This document shows, one piece after another, positions 32,853 to 44,481 of a stretch of DNA of 56,778 bases. The notes below the pieces were generated by a model. The model saw nothing but the letters and a program-made list of their open reading frames with translations, searched no databases and was not told the DNA's origin. The stretch covers positions 6,345-63,122 of the forward strand of contig JADGJC010000242.1 in the NCBI GenBank assembly GCA_027596075.1, in the 5' to 3' direction. Numbering within the stretch: the stretch's first letter is position 1; each line of letters opens with the position of its first letter. A program made the position numbers and the translations under genes. This DNA is from Rhizophlyctis rosea (lineage: Eukaryota > Chytridiomycota > Chytridiomycetes > Rhizophlyctidales > Rhizophlyctidaceae).

Positions 32853-34811
32853 CTATGACTTGAAATGCTCTCTACAGTACGCAACTCCTAACAGCGGCGG
32901 ACCCTGTTGTAAAGAAGGAAGGACAGAACTGTCAATGGTTGTGATTGTGCATCCTGTCCAACAACGCCAAAAACCCACCAAAAACATCCCAAACCAAAAG
33001 AACGCATTCCCCGCCGTCCGATGCTTCTTCTTCGTCGCCAACCATCTCGTCGTATATATCAACGGAAGTTGGAACATCTGCATCAAGAACAGATACAGTC
33101 TAATCTTCTTCCCAACAGCAATCATGACAAGTTCATGTAAACAACTCGACAAGAAGAACGTCAGGAGCGTCGCGTTGTTACGGGACAGCTTATACGTCGT
33201 TACACCTTCGAGGTAGACGTGCCGCATGAGGAACTCGTGGACGGGTTTGTTCCATTTGCGCGCGTACTCGTCGAAGGTGGCGCTGTTCCACCAGTCTTCG
33301 TAGAATTCGCGATCGGCGAAGCTGTTTTGGGTGTGGAGAAGGAGATTACTAGGAGTGCCCGGTTCGAACATCTTGGAACCGAAAGCGAAACAAAATGAAC
33401 CCCCATTTGATTTGTCGGATCCCACCCAGCGTCTATCATGACTGATACACAACAGCAAACAGAACTTACCGACTAATCTCCGCGAACCCGTTACAAATGC
33501 ACTCGAAAATGATGTAAAAGAACAACAAGTAACAAATCATAAACGGTACCAGAAGCTGCGTCAAGGCGTCAAAGAAGCTTATGCCTTGCATGTTATGTAG
33601 GACGGGGTTGATATAGTGTTCGATGGTGACGTAGAGGATCATGAAGGTGCCGAGGGTGCCCAGGAGTTTTTCTAATACGTAGAGTGGGCGGATGCTACAA
33701 GAGGTGTGATAATCCGGAAGTTCAGTAAACACCAAGCTGTACTCAGACAACGGCCACATGACCCATACCGATCAGTCCGAGGATACTCCAACTCATAAAC
33801 CAAAGTCGGCACCACCAAATAATCAAAAAAGTTGAAGAACGTGATATTGTTCGGGAACTGCGTCTTTCCTTTCCTCAACTCCGTGTTCAAGTTCTCCCCC
33901 TTAGCGTGGTACTCCTTCCATTTGCGTTCAAGTGTTTCCAAAGCCTCAGTGTCGGTGTCATCAAGTTTCTTCATCACGCCGGCAATAGTGTCCATCTCTT
34001 TTTGCACTGCGAGGAGTTGGGAGCGTTTGTAATGCATTTCGTTGTTGGAAGCCATGTAGGAGTGTTGTTTCATGAGCATGGACATGGTGTGGAGGACGAA
34101 GAAGCCGGATTGGACCTGCATGCCATATGTGAATATCCAAGTTTTGCGCTGAAGTATTTCTGCATATCCTTGCCGAATGCAAAGGCTTACCCATGGCCAA
34201 TCCTTGTAAAACACCCACACGACCGCCGTTGTAAACCACAACACCTGCCAAATATGCTGCAACGGCAATGCAAACGACAGCGGCACTACCCTCCACGCCA
34301 ACAATTTCTGCAAAATAACACACACAAACAGACTCGATACCATCGCCAAATCAGACAAGACAAGTCCCTCGGAATCAAATGAAAGAAGCGACATCAGCTT
34401 AAGACGGATTGGCGTGCCTTCGATCCGCCAATTTTGGTAAAAAGCAGACGACATGTACGCGGCCATGGCCATCCAAAAGAGGGTGAAGAAGCCGCGCATG
34501 GGATTGTCTTCTCGGGAGAGAGTTTCCCAATCTAGAGGGGAAGTGCGGGAGCGGAAGGAGGATTTGCGTGCGTGACGGCGGCGGTGGGAGGGCGCGGCGG
34601 TTGCTGATGCGTCGGAGACGTTGCCGGAGAGTTCTGGCGTGTCGGGGCGGGAGTGGGAGGGGGATGGAGTAACAGCGGTGACGAGCCGCCCTTCTGGAGT
34701 CATTACGGTTTCGAGTGAGGGACCATTTGCGATCACTTCCTTGGAGGATGCTTTGATTTTGGATATTGAGTTTGGGGAGAGGGAGCTGGGAGAGGCGGCG
34801 GTGTCTGCCAT
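32853..34811 (-). CDS. MBOAT sterol/diacylglycerol O-acyltransferase (Are/DGAT1 type)
   Basis: Exons 34811-34191, 34115-33769, 33694-33470, 33321-32979 and 32903-32853 encode 528 residues. The family transfers a fatty acyl group from acyl-CoA to sterols or diacylglycerol in the ER membrane, making storage lipid for lipid droplets. The N-terminal 120 residues are polar with an Arg/His-rich patch. At least eight hydrophobic segments follow. Signatures: YELEYPRTD, the FYEDWWNS motif (404-411), WNKPVHEFLMRHVY, and SSCLHELVM with the predicted catalytic His460. The end GPPLLGVAYCREH matches family C termini. Are-type sterol versus DGAT1-type activity cannot be decided by eye; the PRTD context leans to the sterol type. 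The first and last introns (75 bp each) are in-frame and stopless. An upstream in-frame ATG at 34883 is possible. Confidence 0.9.
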
Positions 34812-36022
34812 TTTGTCGGTTGGGAAACTCCGATCTGGAGTTGTAGCCTGGTGTAGGTAGGAAGCTGTTAGGTCCAAACACATCCCATCTTCTCATATGT
34901 GAAGGAAGGTTTTCCCACGGACCTTTGCTACGCCCACTTTGGTGACTGATTCTGCCATGGCACACGTGGCTTTTATGGCACAGATAGCTTTCTAGTAGCT
35001 GTTTTTGGTTTGGAAGAACCTTTGCTGAAGAGAACGCGTTGCAATACGAGATGCTAGTGGTTGGTTGTAAGCGATGAGGACACCACTACATAGAATTAGC
35101 GCGCTTGCTGCACGCCTTTTTGTGGTTGCTGAGTGTGAAGTGATCGAGATGAAGAGGAGGAAGTGTGGCCATGCGGAACGAAGCATTGCATTCATCCATT
35201 GATGGCCCCTCCTTCCCATTCTGGCCAATGGCCAGCCCACAACGGGCCACCGCCACCGACCAGGTTGGCATGTTGGCGTTACACAGATCTATAGTCTAAT
35301 GAAATGAAGCCCGATTATTCCATTAACGTCATTCAATGGAGCCATAAAGTATGAACACAACTCATAGGACCCTGGTGACTGCCCATTCTACAATATCCAA
35401 TTGACGTCAAGTGCGGGTTTTACCAACTTTTCAGGCACAAAAAACGAAGATGGTCGGATAACCTTAGCGATACACCGTCAAAGGAAAGTGGAGACCGAGG
35501 GTAACTCGTAAAATTCGAGAGGCTCGTTCTGTGGTGCAAGTCTGTTACTTAGCCTTCCATCCGCAAGAAGGTGGTGGGTGACACGCCAGGGTCCTTTCAT
35601 ACCACTTGTCGCTCCATCAAAGCAGTTGAGTCCGACTAGTCCGCAATAATATCAATTGCACCCTGAACTATTCCATTCTATTGCAAGAGAGAACGAGCGG
35701 ATAATGGAATTTGGAAGTACATAATCGAAACGCGCGGGCTGCGCCACCCCTATGTCAACCAGATGAAAGAAACGTTGCAGACAGAAACAATGGTCGCCGC
35801 CGTCTTCTGAGACATTTCGGTTTCTGGTGGCGGACTGAAACAAATGAATGCCGGAGAAAGGCTTGCCAGCTTATACCCTGGCAAAGTTTGCGCGCCCATT
35901 TTCCCAAAAATTAGTCGATTTTCAAAGGGGTGGAAGTTACTTCCGTGAATTTTGTACAGTTGTCTTGCTTCGCCAAGAGCGATCCCAGATCCGCGCTCCA
36001 ATAGCTTTCAAAACTCACCAAG
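34812..36022. other. divergent intergenic region between acyltransferase and Myb genes
   Basis: 1.2 kb between two 5' ends. No gene, RNA or repeat was recognised. Both promoters should be here. Confidence 0.5.
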
Positions 36023-37075
36023 ATGTTTGCCTACAACGCCCACGCACTCCGTTTCAGCCGCTTGCAGTATGTTCCCCGTGCGGCTCGTTACAGCACCACC
36101 TCCAGCACTCGCCTCCAGCCAGCACAACCTCGCAATATGACATCCAGCGCCCACGTATCCTCCATCCCTAGCATCCCTTCCATCAAACCCTCAAAACGCG
36201 CTACATGCGCAAAAGTTGTGCCTCCAAGAGACATCATGGCGCTCACCCCACCAGTTGCACCGAGACGGAAATGGCTACCGGCGGAAGATGGGGCTCTTTT
36301 GGAGGGTATAAGGCAAGCTAAAGCGGAAGGGCGGATAGTCAGTTGGACAAGGCTTGCGGAAAGTCTCGGCCGAACTCCGAAATCTACCAGCATGCGTGCC
36401 GCATATCTCAATCCGCTTCGCCGCATGGGACCTTGGTCTCCTGAAGATGATGCTCAGATATGGCGGGCAATGGAATCCACCTCGCCTGGAAGCAGGGTGT
36501 CTTGGGTACAGCTAGGAAAGAAGTTGCATCGTACGCCCAGTCAGGTTCATGTTCGGTGGATGGGGTCCCTCAACCCTATGATCAAAAGGGGTGCGTGGAC
36601 GCAGGAGGACGACAAGGCAATCTGTTTAGAGGCGACTAGGGCGGCTCGACTTGGTGAGATTCCGAATTGGGCTGCGGTCGGAAAGGAGTTGGGGCGGTAT
36701 GCAGTCTCTATCAGGAATCGTTACGTGCGCAGATTACATCCGCATGTGAGATGGGGTGCATTCAGCGGAGATGAAGATGCAGTTATTAGGGCTGAGGTTT
36801 ATCAGGCAAAAGCAGAAGGTCGCCGCATTGATTGGGAGGCTGTGGCTCGTACCATAAACAGGACCCAAGCTCAGATTAGTGCAAGATGGAAAAACTGCCT
36901 GGATCCTCAGCTGAAGCATGGCGCGTTTGGGACCAAAGAAGATACCACGATCTGTTTGGAAAGGGGCAAGGGCTCTGGGTGGTGTGATATCGGACGGCTG
37001 TTGAAACGATCACCTTCTTCGGTGCGCCATCGGTTCACCCGTGTTTTGTCACGGTCGCGTTCGGCTGCAACATAG
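36023..37075 (+). CDS. five-repeat Myb/SANT protein with a probable mitochondrial presequence
   Basis: Single exon, 350 residues. Five Myb-type repeats of about 52 residues lie at 82-133, 135-186, 188-240, 242-295 and 297-343. Each starts with a WxxxED-like helix (KWLPAED, PWSPEDD, AWTQEDD, AFSGDED, AFGTKED), has a W in helix two and ends near RW or RY. The N terminus (MFAYNAHALRFSRLQY...RAARYSTTSS) has regularly spaced Arg, no acidic residues and an RY/ST junction typical of matrix presequences. This suggests a DNA-binding protein imported into mitochondria rather than a nuclear Myb factor, though a nuclear role cannot be excluded. Repeat three has lost part of the WxxI helix. An inverted, broken relative lies 750 bp downstream. 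Confidence 0.8.
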   Translation: MFAYNAHALRFSRLQYVPRAARYSTTSSTRLQPAQPRNMTSSAHVSSIPSIPSIKPSKRATCAKVVPPRDIMALTPPVAPRRKWLPAEDGALLEGIRQAKAEGRIVSWTRLAESLGRTPKSTSMRAAYLNPLRRMGPWSPEDDAQIWRAMESTSPGSRVSWVQLGKKLHRTPSQVHVRWMGSLNPMIKRGAWTQEDDKAICLEATRAARLGEIPNWAAVGKELGRYAVSIRNRYVRRLHPHVRWGAFSGDEDAVIRAEVYQAKAEGRRIDWEAVARTINRTQAQISARWKNCLDPQLKHGAFGTKEDTTICLERGKGSGWCDIGRLLKRSPSSVRHRFTRVLSRSRSAAT

Positions 37076-37822
37076 AAAATAGTATGTACGATGTTTCAAA
37101 ACCATTCTTTGCAGCCGGTGCAGTCCAAGCTTAGCGTATTGCCATATACTTGGCTCACACATTGCGTAGATGATGCTTTACCAGGTGTAGGCGCTACACT
37201 ACAATTTAAACACCACAGTTGTAACATCGCAGTTGTAACAGCCTACTTATTTCAGGTTCAGAAGGGTTGAAGTGCGTATATGATTCATCTTGAAGAAGTT
37301 TGACATATGAGCTACTTCCCTGCCAAAACAGCATTCGACAGGGTGCTACAACGGCCGTCAAATTGCGATGCCACGAAGCGAATTGCGGACAAGCGTTACA
37401 CGTCTCAAGGTTGTTCAAGACTTGGCTTCACCTATCATCCACCACACTTTGCAGCTTGGGAAGCAATTGAGGTACCAGTCCAGTAGAGCAACCAGGCCAA
37501 CTGGGACTACAATTGTAGACACACAAGCGAAAACACCAAATACAAATTTATATGACCCGTTTTCAAATGCGGACGCACGATCTGGTAGTAGCGACCGGCA
37601 ACGCAATTCGAGGATTTTCCCAATCTCCTTCGAGCTCCGTCCACCCTTCTTTTCCGTCCCATACGAGCAGCCAGCAAGTATGCTTCCTACCAAATCGCAT
37701 CATCATCTTCCTTTGCACACCCCTCTTCGGAGACACGGATTCAAGACACCCATTCAACGATTGTAAACACAGGAAGGCACACGATTGAGAAGCTCTCCTA
37801 ACTTCCTCAATGAAATGCGGCC
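37076..37822. other. spacer between the Myb gene and an inverted Myb fragment
   Basis: No gene was recognised. Several overlapping open stretches have no domain. Confidence 0.5.
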
Positions 37823-38110
37823 TCAGCGCGCTACACCACTTCTCACAATTTCAATAATGAATGCATCTTCTTCTGAAGTAAACGGCCCCCGTCGACAAGA
37901 TTTGGCCCTATACCGCGCTCTGGAATAAACAAACCCTGGCAATCTCCCCAAAGGTTTCCGCAATTCAGACCACCCCGCTTTCCTCCCATCCCGCCTAGCC
38001 TGCCCCGATCCTTTGAAGAGCGCCCGTGTTTCATCCGCATACCACTTTCCCCAGGCCGCAACCCGGAGGAAGCGTGCCACTCTCAATTCCAAAATCATGA
38101 TCCAAAACAT
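37823..38110 (-). pseudogene. inverted Myb-repeat fragment related to the upstream gene
   Basis: 95 codons on the minus strand. After a short Arg-containing start comes one Myb-like repeat (GKWYADETRALF...GWSELRKPLGRL) and the start of a second (RGPFTSEEDAFIIEIV), then TGA. Compared with repeats one and two of 36023-37075, the spacing is the same (KWLPAEDGALL, SWTRLAESLGR, PWSPEDD), but three to four repeats are missing. It is most likely a truncated inverted duplicate; a one-and-a-half-repeat protein is less likely. Confidence 0.55.
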
Positions 38111-38430
38111 TCGCTTTCGCGTCCAAAAAAAGTTTTGCTCATGGTTGACCCATCATGTCTGCTTCCAAATAGACATTACAGGAGCACGATTGTAAAAGTA
38201 GACGATAAAACCTTCATGAAAGCTGCATTCTAGCAAATTCCGTTTCCAACACCTGCTTGTTGGGTCAACAATGACTGTTAGATGGTAGCTACAAAGCACC
38301 AAACATTGATGAATAACCACACTTGAAACGCTATGAAACCTTCCGAAACTAGACTGCCGCCATCGCTGTCTTCTCCCAGCCATCAAACCACAACTGCCAA
38401 AACCCTCTCATGTCGAAAAACTTCTAACCT
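38111..38430. other. spacer downstream of the DUF7918-like gene
   Basis: No gene or repeat was seen. It contains the 3' flank of the minus-strand gene ending at 38431. Confidence 0.5.
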
Positions 38431-40687
38431 TCAACTCGCCCTTCCCTTTTTCTTCTTCTTCTCAACCTGCCCACTCATCCCCTTCCGCTTCCTCTTCTCC
38501 TTCTTCTTCTCCTTCTTCACCTTCTTCCGCACCCTCTTCCCCTTCCTCGTCTCCGCCTCATCATACTCCTCATCCGAAAACGACGATCCAAGCTCGATCG
38601 GCACATCGTCATCCCAATCTAAATCCCACCCCTCCGTCCCGCCACTCCTATCACTCCTCTTCCTCTTTTTCTCCCCTCTCTCCTCCTCCTCCTCCTCCTC
38701 CTCAGACGAATCCACATCCGACCCCTCACCAGACCCACACCACTCCGACGCCGACTCATAACTATCATACAAATCAAGATCGTCATATTCACCCCTCGTC
38801 TCCGCGCTCCTCCTCGCAACACACTCTCGTTCAGGCATTACTTTCCGGTTTCCGCCACCGATGGATTCATCATCAAAATCGTAGTCATCCGAATCGACAT
38901 CCATACCTTCCCTATCAGATACTGAGTGCCGGTCTGCCCGCTTAACAACCGACCGCCTCCTAGCTTCCTCGACCATTCTCTTGTCCTCCGCCCTGCTTTG
39001 CGGCATCCCATCTTCCCAAATACATGGACACGTCCACCTTTCGTCATCTTCTTCTGCGGTTGGATGCGTCGAAGTTGAAGTGGATGTGCTAGGTCTCGAG
39101 TTCGCGAGCACGTTCGAATTTCCACCCGCGACACCCGCCTCAACCCGTCTTGATTGCCCCGCCATAGGCATATCATCCACTTCGCACTCAGACTCGGACT
39201 TGGAAACAGGACCGGTGATCTGCACGACATTGCTGGCTCGGATCTTCCGTTGGGGTTTGATCGTCGCCGATGGAGGTGGTGGGCGGTCGTTGTTCGTTGT
39301 CACGGGTACGCGGATGGATCTTCCTGACATGGCACCACGCTGACGCTCTTTTCCTTTGATGCTGCTGACTGTGCGGCTGGGGTTATTCGAAGAAGACAAC
39401 TCCGCACGGTCCTCTCTGTTAGGTGCTCGTAACTCAGGCTTGACGTGCACCAGGTATTTTCGGTCAAGTGGCAATTCGTCCTGCTTTTTGACCGACCGTT
39501 TTGGACTGCTACTTTCTTTCTTTGTTTCGTAGGCGAATTCCTCCTCATCATCTTTGACTGGCGCGCTCAAAATGGAGAGCAGCATGGCCCGGTCAACTGC
39601 TGAGAAGGTAGGCCACGTGCGGGTTAGGAGGATATGTGCTTGTTGCAGCTTTGTTTGCAGGTTAGCAATTGACACAACTGTACCCCTGGACGTAGATGTA
39701 ATGTTATGATTATGCGCACCTGTTGTTGTGAATATGGAGAAACATTGACGCGTGTACGTGGAGCTGCATGTGGGGTGCATATACGTGGAGCTGGACGCGG
39801 GATGATGTCTTGTGCTTCGAGTGCACCTGAGAAGTATCCGTGTAAATAAAACGTCGTCATTCCACAAAATAACAGATCAGACTCACCGCGACTTCCATAC
39901 TTGAATATGAATTTTACATATGGTTGCTGGTCAAGACATTCGCCTCTCCATTGCGTTACGACTGTGTATCCGGATGCATCGTCCGCCTTGGGCGGTTCAA
40001 GCCTGATAGCCAAGGCAAGTGAAGTCAATGTAAAGTATGAAGCTTAAACGTTGAGTGCCATTACCTGGTAGCACTATCCAAAATGCGGTCACTCTTCGTC
40101 GCCACTCGTTCATCTACACCCGTCTGCTTTCGGAGGACCGGCCTTCCTGCTGTTGGTTCTTGGCGCGTCTTGGCTCTCCAGATGGTGACAACTATCGATG
40201 ATAACTCAGACGCATCACCATTTTGTGACATTGAATCAGGGTTATCATCCTCCACAGCTGGTCGAACATCCAGCTGTTTGAACACGTATCGCTGGATCCT
40301 GCCGGCACTAATCCAGCGGCCCTTGAAGACGTCAGGGGTGCCGAAACGCAACACCATTCCGTCGAAAGGTTTTGCAATGCCGTCAAGGTAGAGACGTGCA
40401 ATCAGGGCGTTGTCGTCCGTGCATACGTGGCCTTCGTTGCAGATTTGGACTTGGTAGGGTTTACCGGCTTCGACTGCTACGTAGCAGGTGACGACGGAGC
40501 CATCGACTTGGATGTTGTATTCTTCGAGACGGTTGTCGTCTACGAGGACACAGCAGCGGATGCGTTTGGCCAGGTGAATCATTGCGGGTTCGGGGTCAGA
40601 CAATGGCGGATGAGTCTTGCGAGATGGAGGGGAGGAGATGGAGACATTTTGGGTGGAGAAAAGGTGTGGCATGAGCTGTGCCTCCAA
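38431..40687 (-). CDS. DUF7918-like nuclear protein with acidic and lysine-rich tail
   Basis: Exons 40687-40065, 40002-39887, 39826-39720 and 39648-38431 encode 687 residues. Introns are 60-71 bp, the last with a perfect TGCTAAC branch site. Residues from about 36 to 250 form a beta-rich domain: LVDDNRLEEYNIQVDG, a CYVAVEAGKPYQV strand, an ARLYLDG strand, a YVFKQL strand, SSIVVTIWRA and VKFIFKYGSR. This pattern resembles the fungal DUF7918 family, whose function is unknown. After a linker the protein becomes acidic (DSDDYDFDDES, a run of nine Glu) and ends in dense Lys/Arg clusters that look like nuclear or nucleolar signals. Met36 (40582) is a reasonable alternative start just before the domain. 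Confidence 0.68.
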
Positions 40688-41257
40688 TGGGCGTTTGAGA
40701 GGTAGTTCTCACCTGACTGAAAAGACACGCACGTGGTTCCTAATGTGGTTAAGTCATTTTTCATTCCACGGAAAAATATGGGCCACAACTCAGGGTCCCA
40801 ATTTGAATGTGGTCAAGTCTTCAAAATCGCATTTTGCGAAACTTGACCACAATTTTGAATGGGTGCTTACCTCATCAGGGGTTGTACCCCTATTCAATAC
40901 TTGGCCCAAGCCTGTCAACACACGGATTCCAAATCGCCCCCACAGCGAAGTTGTTGCGCAGTCCCAATTCCACATTCACTCACTTCGCCACCATCCAGAC
41001 AATGAAAGGACACTGCCCTATATCACTTACCCACCTCCCTTTCCTCTCCCTTTCTTGCCCTCTCTCGCGCCTTTGTTAACACACTCACCTGACTAATACT
41101 ACTCACAAGTAACTAATCTCAACCAACTGGGTACTAGGCACACCCACCGTATTCTATCATACCCTACCAAACACCAACCGTCCACCCTACCTCCATTTCA
41201 AGAGCGTTGGACGAGTCACTTCTCCACCCACACAAAGCATTCACACCCCCCTATCTT
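40688..41257. other. divergent intergenic region
   Basis: Between the DUF7918-like gene (-) and the second C2H2 gene (+). ACTTGACCACAATTTTGAA near 40840 echoes TGTGGTCAAGTC near 40808 as a short inverted pair. The leader before 41258 is rich in CCAACC/CACC. No gene was seen. Confidence 0.5.
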
Positions 41258-42535
41258 ATGTCATTGATTGAATCTACTGGGCACCAAGAGCACTTCTTCC
41301 TTTCGGACGACGACGCTGCGCTGGTGTTCAACGCTAACTTAGTCAATAACCAGTACTCTACTGCTGCTTCTCACTTGGCTGCCAGTAAGCTGGACTTTGA
41401 TTTGTTCGGTGCTTCCTCTCCTGCTCCTGTTCTCGAGTCTTGCGACAACAGCAGCATCGGTAACAACCACAACGGTGACAGTAACGGCAACGCTCAGGTC
41501 ATAGACGCCTACCTCTTGTCTTTGCTCGCTGCCGCGAACGGTGACACCGCTCCTTCGTCTGCTATCGACCTCCACCACCACGACAACTGGTTGGGTGACT
41601 GCTTTGACCACGATACTCACTTCGATACGGTGCTAGACAGCCCAGTTTACCCACCTTCAACTGATTTCATGCCTGTGCAAATCCAAAGACCCACATTCGA
41701 CGCCGCCGCCAAGAAGGATCACCTCGACGTCGCAACTGGTAAGTCTTTTGCGATGCTCTGTGGTGATTGTCTGGCGGAGATGGGCGGATTTGACAGACAG
41801 GGTTTTGTTCTCGGTAAAAGAAAAAGAGATGTTGACTTTTGTTGTTTGACTGGTTTAGGAACCACAGACATCAGCAACATCTACCCGTCTCCACAAGAAA
41901 CACCCGCCACTCAGTTCGCAGCTTCGCCCAGTGAAGCCGCCTCCCCACTCTTCGACCCCGTCTCTCCTACCCTCTCCGTCCGTGAAGCAGCGTCCCCGCT
42001 CTTCGCTTCCCTTGACGAAATCCACCCGGCACCTCCCACCCCGACCGCATTGTACGCCCAAAGCCCCCTCCTCATCAACGACGACTTCAACAATCCGTAC
42101 ACCACCACGGACCAACCCACCGACCAAATCACCGTCCCCCTCACCGACTTCACCTCCCTCCTCTCCAAACTCGTCCGCCCAATCCCCCTAGCGGACGCCC
42201 CACAACCTCCCATCCGCTCCGCCGGCCGCCGTCGCCCTTCCAAAGTCTACCCCTGCCCAGCCCCTGGGTGCAGCAAAACCTTTACGAGACGCTTCAACCT
42301 CGAGACACACCTCCGTACACACGATGCAAACCGAGAACGTCCCTTCCCGTGCGCCGACTGCGAAAAGACGTTCGTCCGCGTGCACGATTTGGACCGACAC
42401 CGCAGCGTGCATGCCAAGGAGAAGGTACACCTTTGTCCTGGGGAAGGGTGTGGGAAGAGGTTTACGAGGAAGGATGCGTTGAGGAGGCATCAGAAGACTT
42501 CTGGGTGTGTTGAGGTTGGGAGTTCTGAGGAGTAA
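41258..42535 (+). CDS. C2H2 zinc-finger transcription factor (paralogue of 31170-32258)
   Basis: Exons 41258-41738 and 41859-42535 encode 385 residues. The 120-bp intron (GTAAGT to GGTTTAG) is in-frame and stopless, so an isoform with 40 extra residues is conceivable. The N terminus is acidic and polar with repeated S-P-L-F-D/A motifs (ASPLFDPVSPT, ASPLFASLDE), likely activation region. Next comes ITVPLTDFTSLLSKLVRPIP, which matches the VTIPAADLALLLAAV...PIP stretch of the other factor. Three fingers: YPCPAPGCSKTFTRRFNLETHLRTH, FPCADCEKTFVRVHDLDRH and HLCPGEGCGKRFTRKDALRRH, the last closed by Cys. The shared motif and finger series show the two genes are paralogues. Role unknown. Confidence 0.87.
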   Translation: MSLIESTGHQEHFFLSDDDAALVFNANLVNNQYSTAASHLAASKLDFDLFGASSPAPVLESCDNSSIGNNHNGDSNGNAQVIDAYLLSLLAAANGDTAPSSAIDLHHHDNWLGDCFDHDTHFDTVLDSPVYPPSTDFMPVQIQRPTFDAAAKKDHLDVATGKSFAMLCGDCLAEMGGFDRQGFVLGKRKRDVDFCCLTGLGTTDISNIYPSPQETPATQFAASPSEAASPLFDPVSPTLSVREAASPLFASLDEIHPAPPTPTALYAQSPLLINDDFNNPYTTTDQPTDQITVPLTDFTSLLSKLVRPIPLADAPQPPIRSAGRRRPSKVYPCPAPGCSKTFTRRFNLETHLRTHDANRERPFPCADCEKTFVRVHDLDRHRSVHAKEKVHLCPGEGCGKRFTRKDALRRHQKTSGCVEVGSSEE

Positions 42536-43554
42536 TTTCTCCTTGCGGTTTCCGATCTTTCGACATCCTACCACTTGACGTCAACGATTTCAACAACGGT
42601 TACAATCTGCGGCCACAAATTCGTCACGCATTATCCATTTCGGTTACGGTATCCTTACCCGTACGGACATTCCCTTCGGGGGTGTCCAGGGCCATAGTCC
42701 TACACGGATCTCCGCTCGGTTTGAGGTTTTTACTTCGCTGGGTCGGCTCAACTGGAGTTTATAGTATCCGCTTGTGGCAGACTTGCCCATCGCTCAGCTC
42801 AGTTCCTTTTTACTATCAGTCGCGTTTTGCTTTTTCATATATATCATGTATCAGTCCATTATTTGTTTTGTGAAGCGGGTCTTCTTCGCTTGGTTCTTTT
42901 GCGAGTAGGTAGAGTTTGGTGGTTTGGGGTTGAGGGTATCGGTATTGGTGCATCCTTTGCATGTAGGGAAGGGATATATGTTGCATGTAGTTTGTTGGGT
43001 TCAGCAAATATATATTTTTGTATTTTTTGTGAAAATAGCAAATGTGTGGTTTGACTGATACGCGTGATATGCTATGATGCGATATCCTTTTTTATGGCAT
43101 TTTCCAATTTCTATATTGCATGTTGTGTTCTATTCGATACATAGTGTATGCCTCTATTCCACTGTATAATATCAGTGAGCCGGAATTCAAGGCAGCTTTG
43201 AGCTTCCTGCAGATGGTAGTACAAAGGTGGTCAGAAGTGCCCCACTCTGGGTCCGTGCGCCATTCGATTTGAGGCAAATTCGTTGCAACTCTGACACGCA
43301 TCTGCCTCGCACGCGAGTTCCGGCTAACTGGGGTTTTACGGAATGCGCCCTTGTTCGAACCTGACTTACGCGGTGAAGACTCCGCAGACAGTCGTCATAA
43401 AGACGCCGCAAGCAGGCAAAAAGCCCTACCCCCTGGCCATGTACCCCGAGAGCTGAGAAGTCTTCAATCTTGCCGCTTGATCTGCCCCGTTCCCACCAGG
43501 TCCCCGCCTCTTCCCACCATCCCCATCCAGGTTAGTCACCTACCGTGTTGGGAC

Positions 43555-43960
43555 CTACCGTCCTGGGTGCGATACCCGCTTGATGCTCTGGAAATCCAGA
43601 GGTGTTCTGTTGGAGTTGCCAGTCGAACCGAGCAAGGTAGATCGCCGACCGCCCCCACAGTTGGGGGCGAAGGTGGACAACATAGAAAAGCAAAAAAAAA
43701 TCAGCCCCATATCAAGATAAAGTCCTGGGCGACGAGGCGGAGCAAACTAAGGGAAGAACACATGCAAGGTGCTCCAAAAAGGAAACGACCATGTTGGGGG
43801 ACGATGAGAGCAGATTCTCCGCGATAGTCGCCTCAGGAAACGCCGAAAAATTCCAGCTTCGACCAACATATGTTGATTGAGAGCAGATTCCGTCATAGGC
43901 GATACGCAGGGAAACGCCGAAAGTATCCAGCTTTAATCGACTATTTTGTTTGCGAGTCCA
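43555..43960. repeat. dispersed repeat, copy 2
   Basis: Ordered blocks shared with 22915-23200: TCCTGGGCGACG (43723), GAACACATGCA (43756), CTCCAAAAAGGA (43772) and TTGCGAGTC (43950). The interval from the third to the fourth block is 178 bp against 110 bp in copy 1, and the excess is close to the internal 73-bp duplication here. A GCGGGTATC-like core (minus strand, about 43568-43580) also recurs in copy 1. Confidence 0.7.
43806..43951. repeat. 73-bp tandem duplication inside dispersed-repeat copy 2
   Basis: GAGAGCAGATT starts both units (43806 and 43879). Both continue with GCGATA-like, GGAAACGCCGAAA and TCCAGCTT blocks in the same order. Copy 1 has one unit only. Confidence 0.78.
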
Positions 43961-44481
43961 CCCCGTCCGTGTGCTCTTGTGCTTCGTCACCCAGGGGAGC
44001 ATTGGCACGCATGTACTTATCTGGTTGGGTCTTGTGTCGAGGGAGGGGATCGGCTTGCGTGAAGTGCATGGGAAGCATGTGAGGAGAGCATGTGTCCCGA
44101 ATGTACCGAGTTGTTGTTGTTTCTGTTGTGCTTGTCGATGGATGGCAAGGTAGCGCAGGTGGGCATGTCGATGGCAAATTCGAGAGTGGTTGGGGAAAAT
44201 GTAGATCCACTGCTGAGGTGAATTTGGTAAGGGAAGGAGTGCTGGTTGTGAATTTATGGTGTTCCCACTCAGACGTGCTGACGTTAAATGCTGCGCTGTG
44301 GCGTCGGGCTGAACGCTGCAAACCCAATCAGATTGCGAGAAGTGTCCCAAGCCCTTACACTACCCCACACCTGCCCGCGCACGCGTTTCAAGCTTGACCG
44401 TTCTATTTTCCCCCATCACCTCTCCCACTTCCCCCCAACAGCAATTCCTTCCACCATAGCCCACCCCAACCAAAAACCACC

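Larger units (their letters stand above)
42536..44481. other. 1.9-kb gene-poor region containing dispersed-repeat copy 2
   Basis: No protein gene was supported. AT-rich plus-strand tracts occur at 42820-43180. The repeat copy lies at about 43555-43960. The last 90 bases are a C-rich leader before HUT1. Confidence 0.5.
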
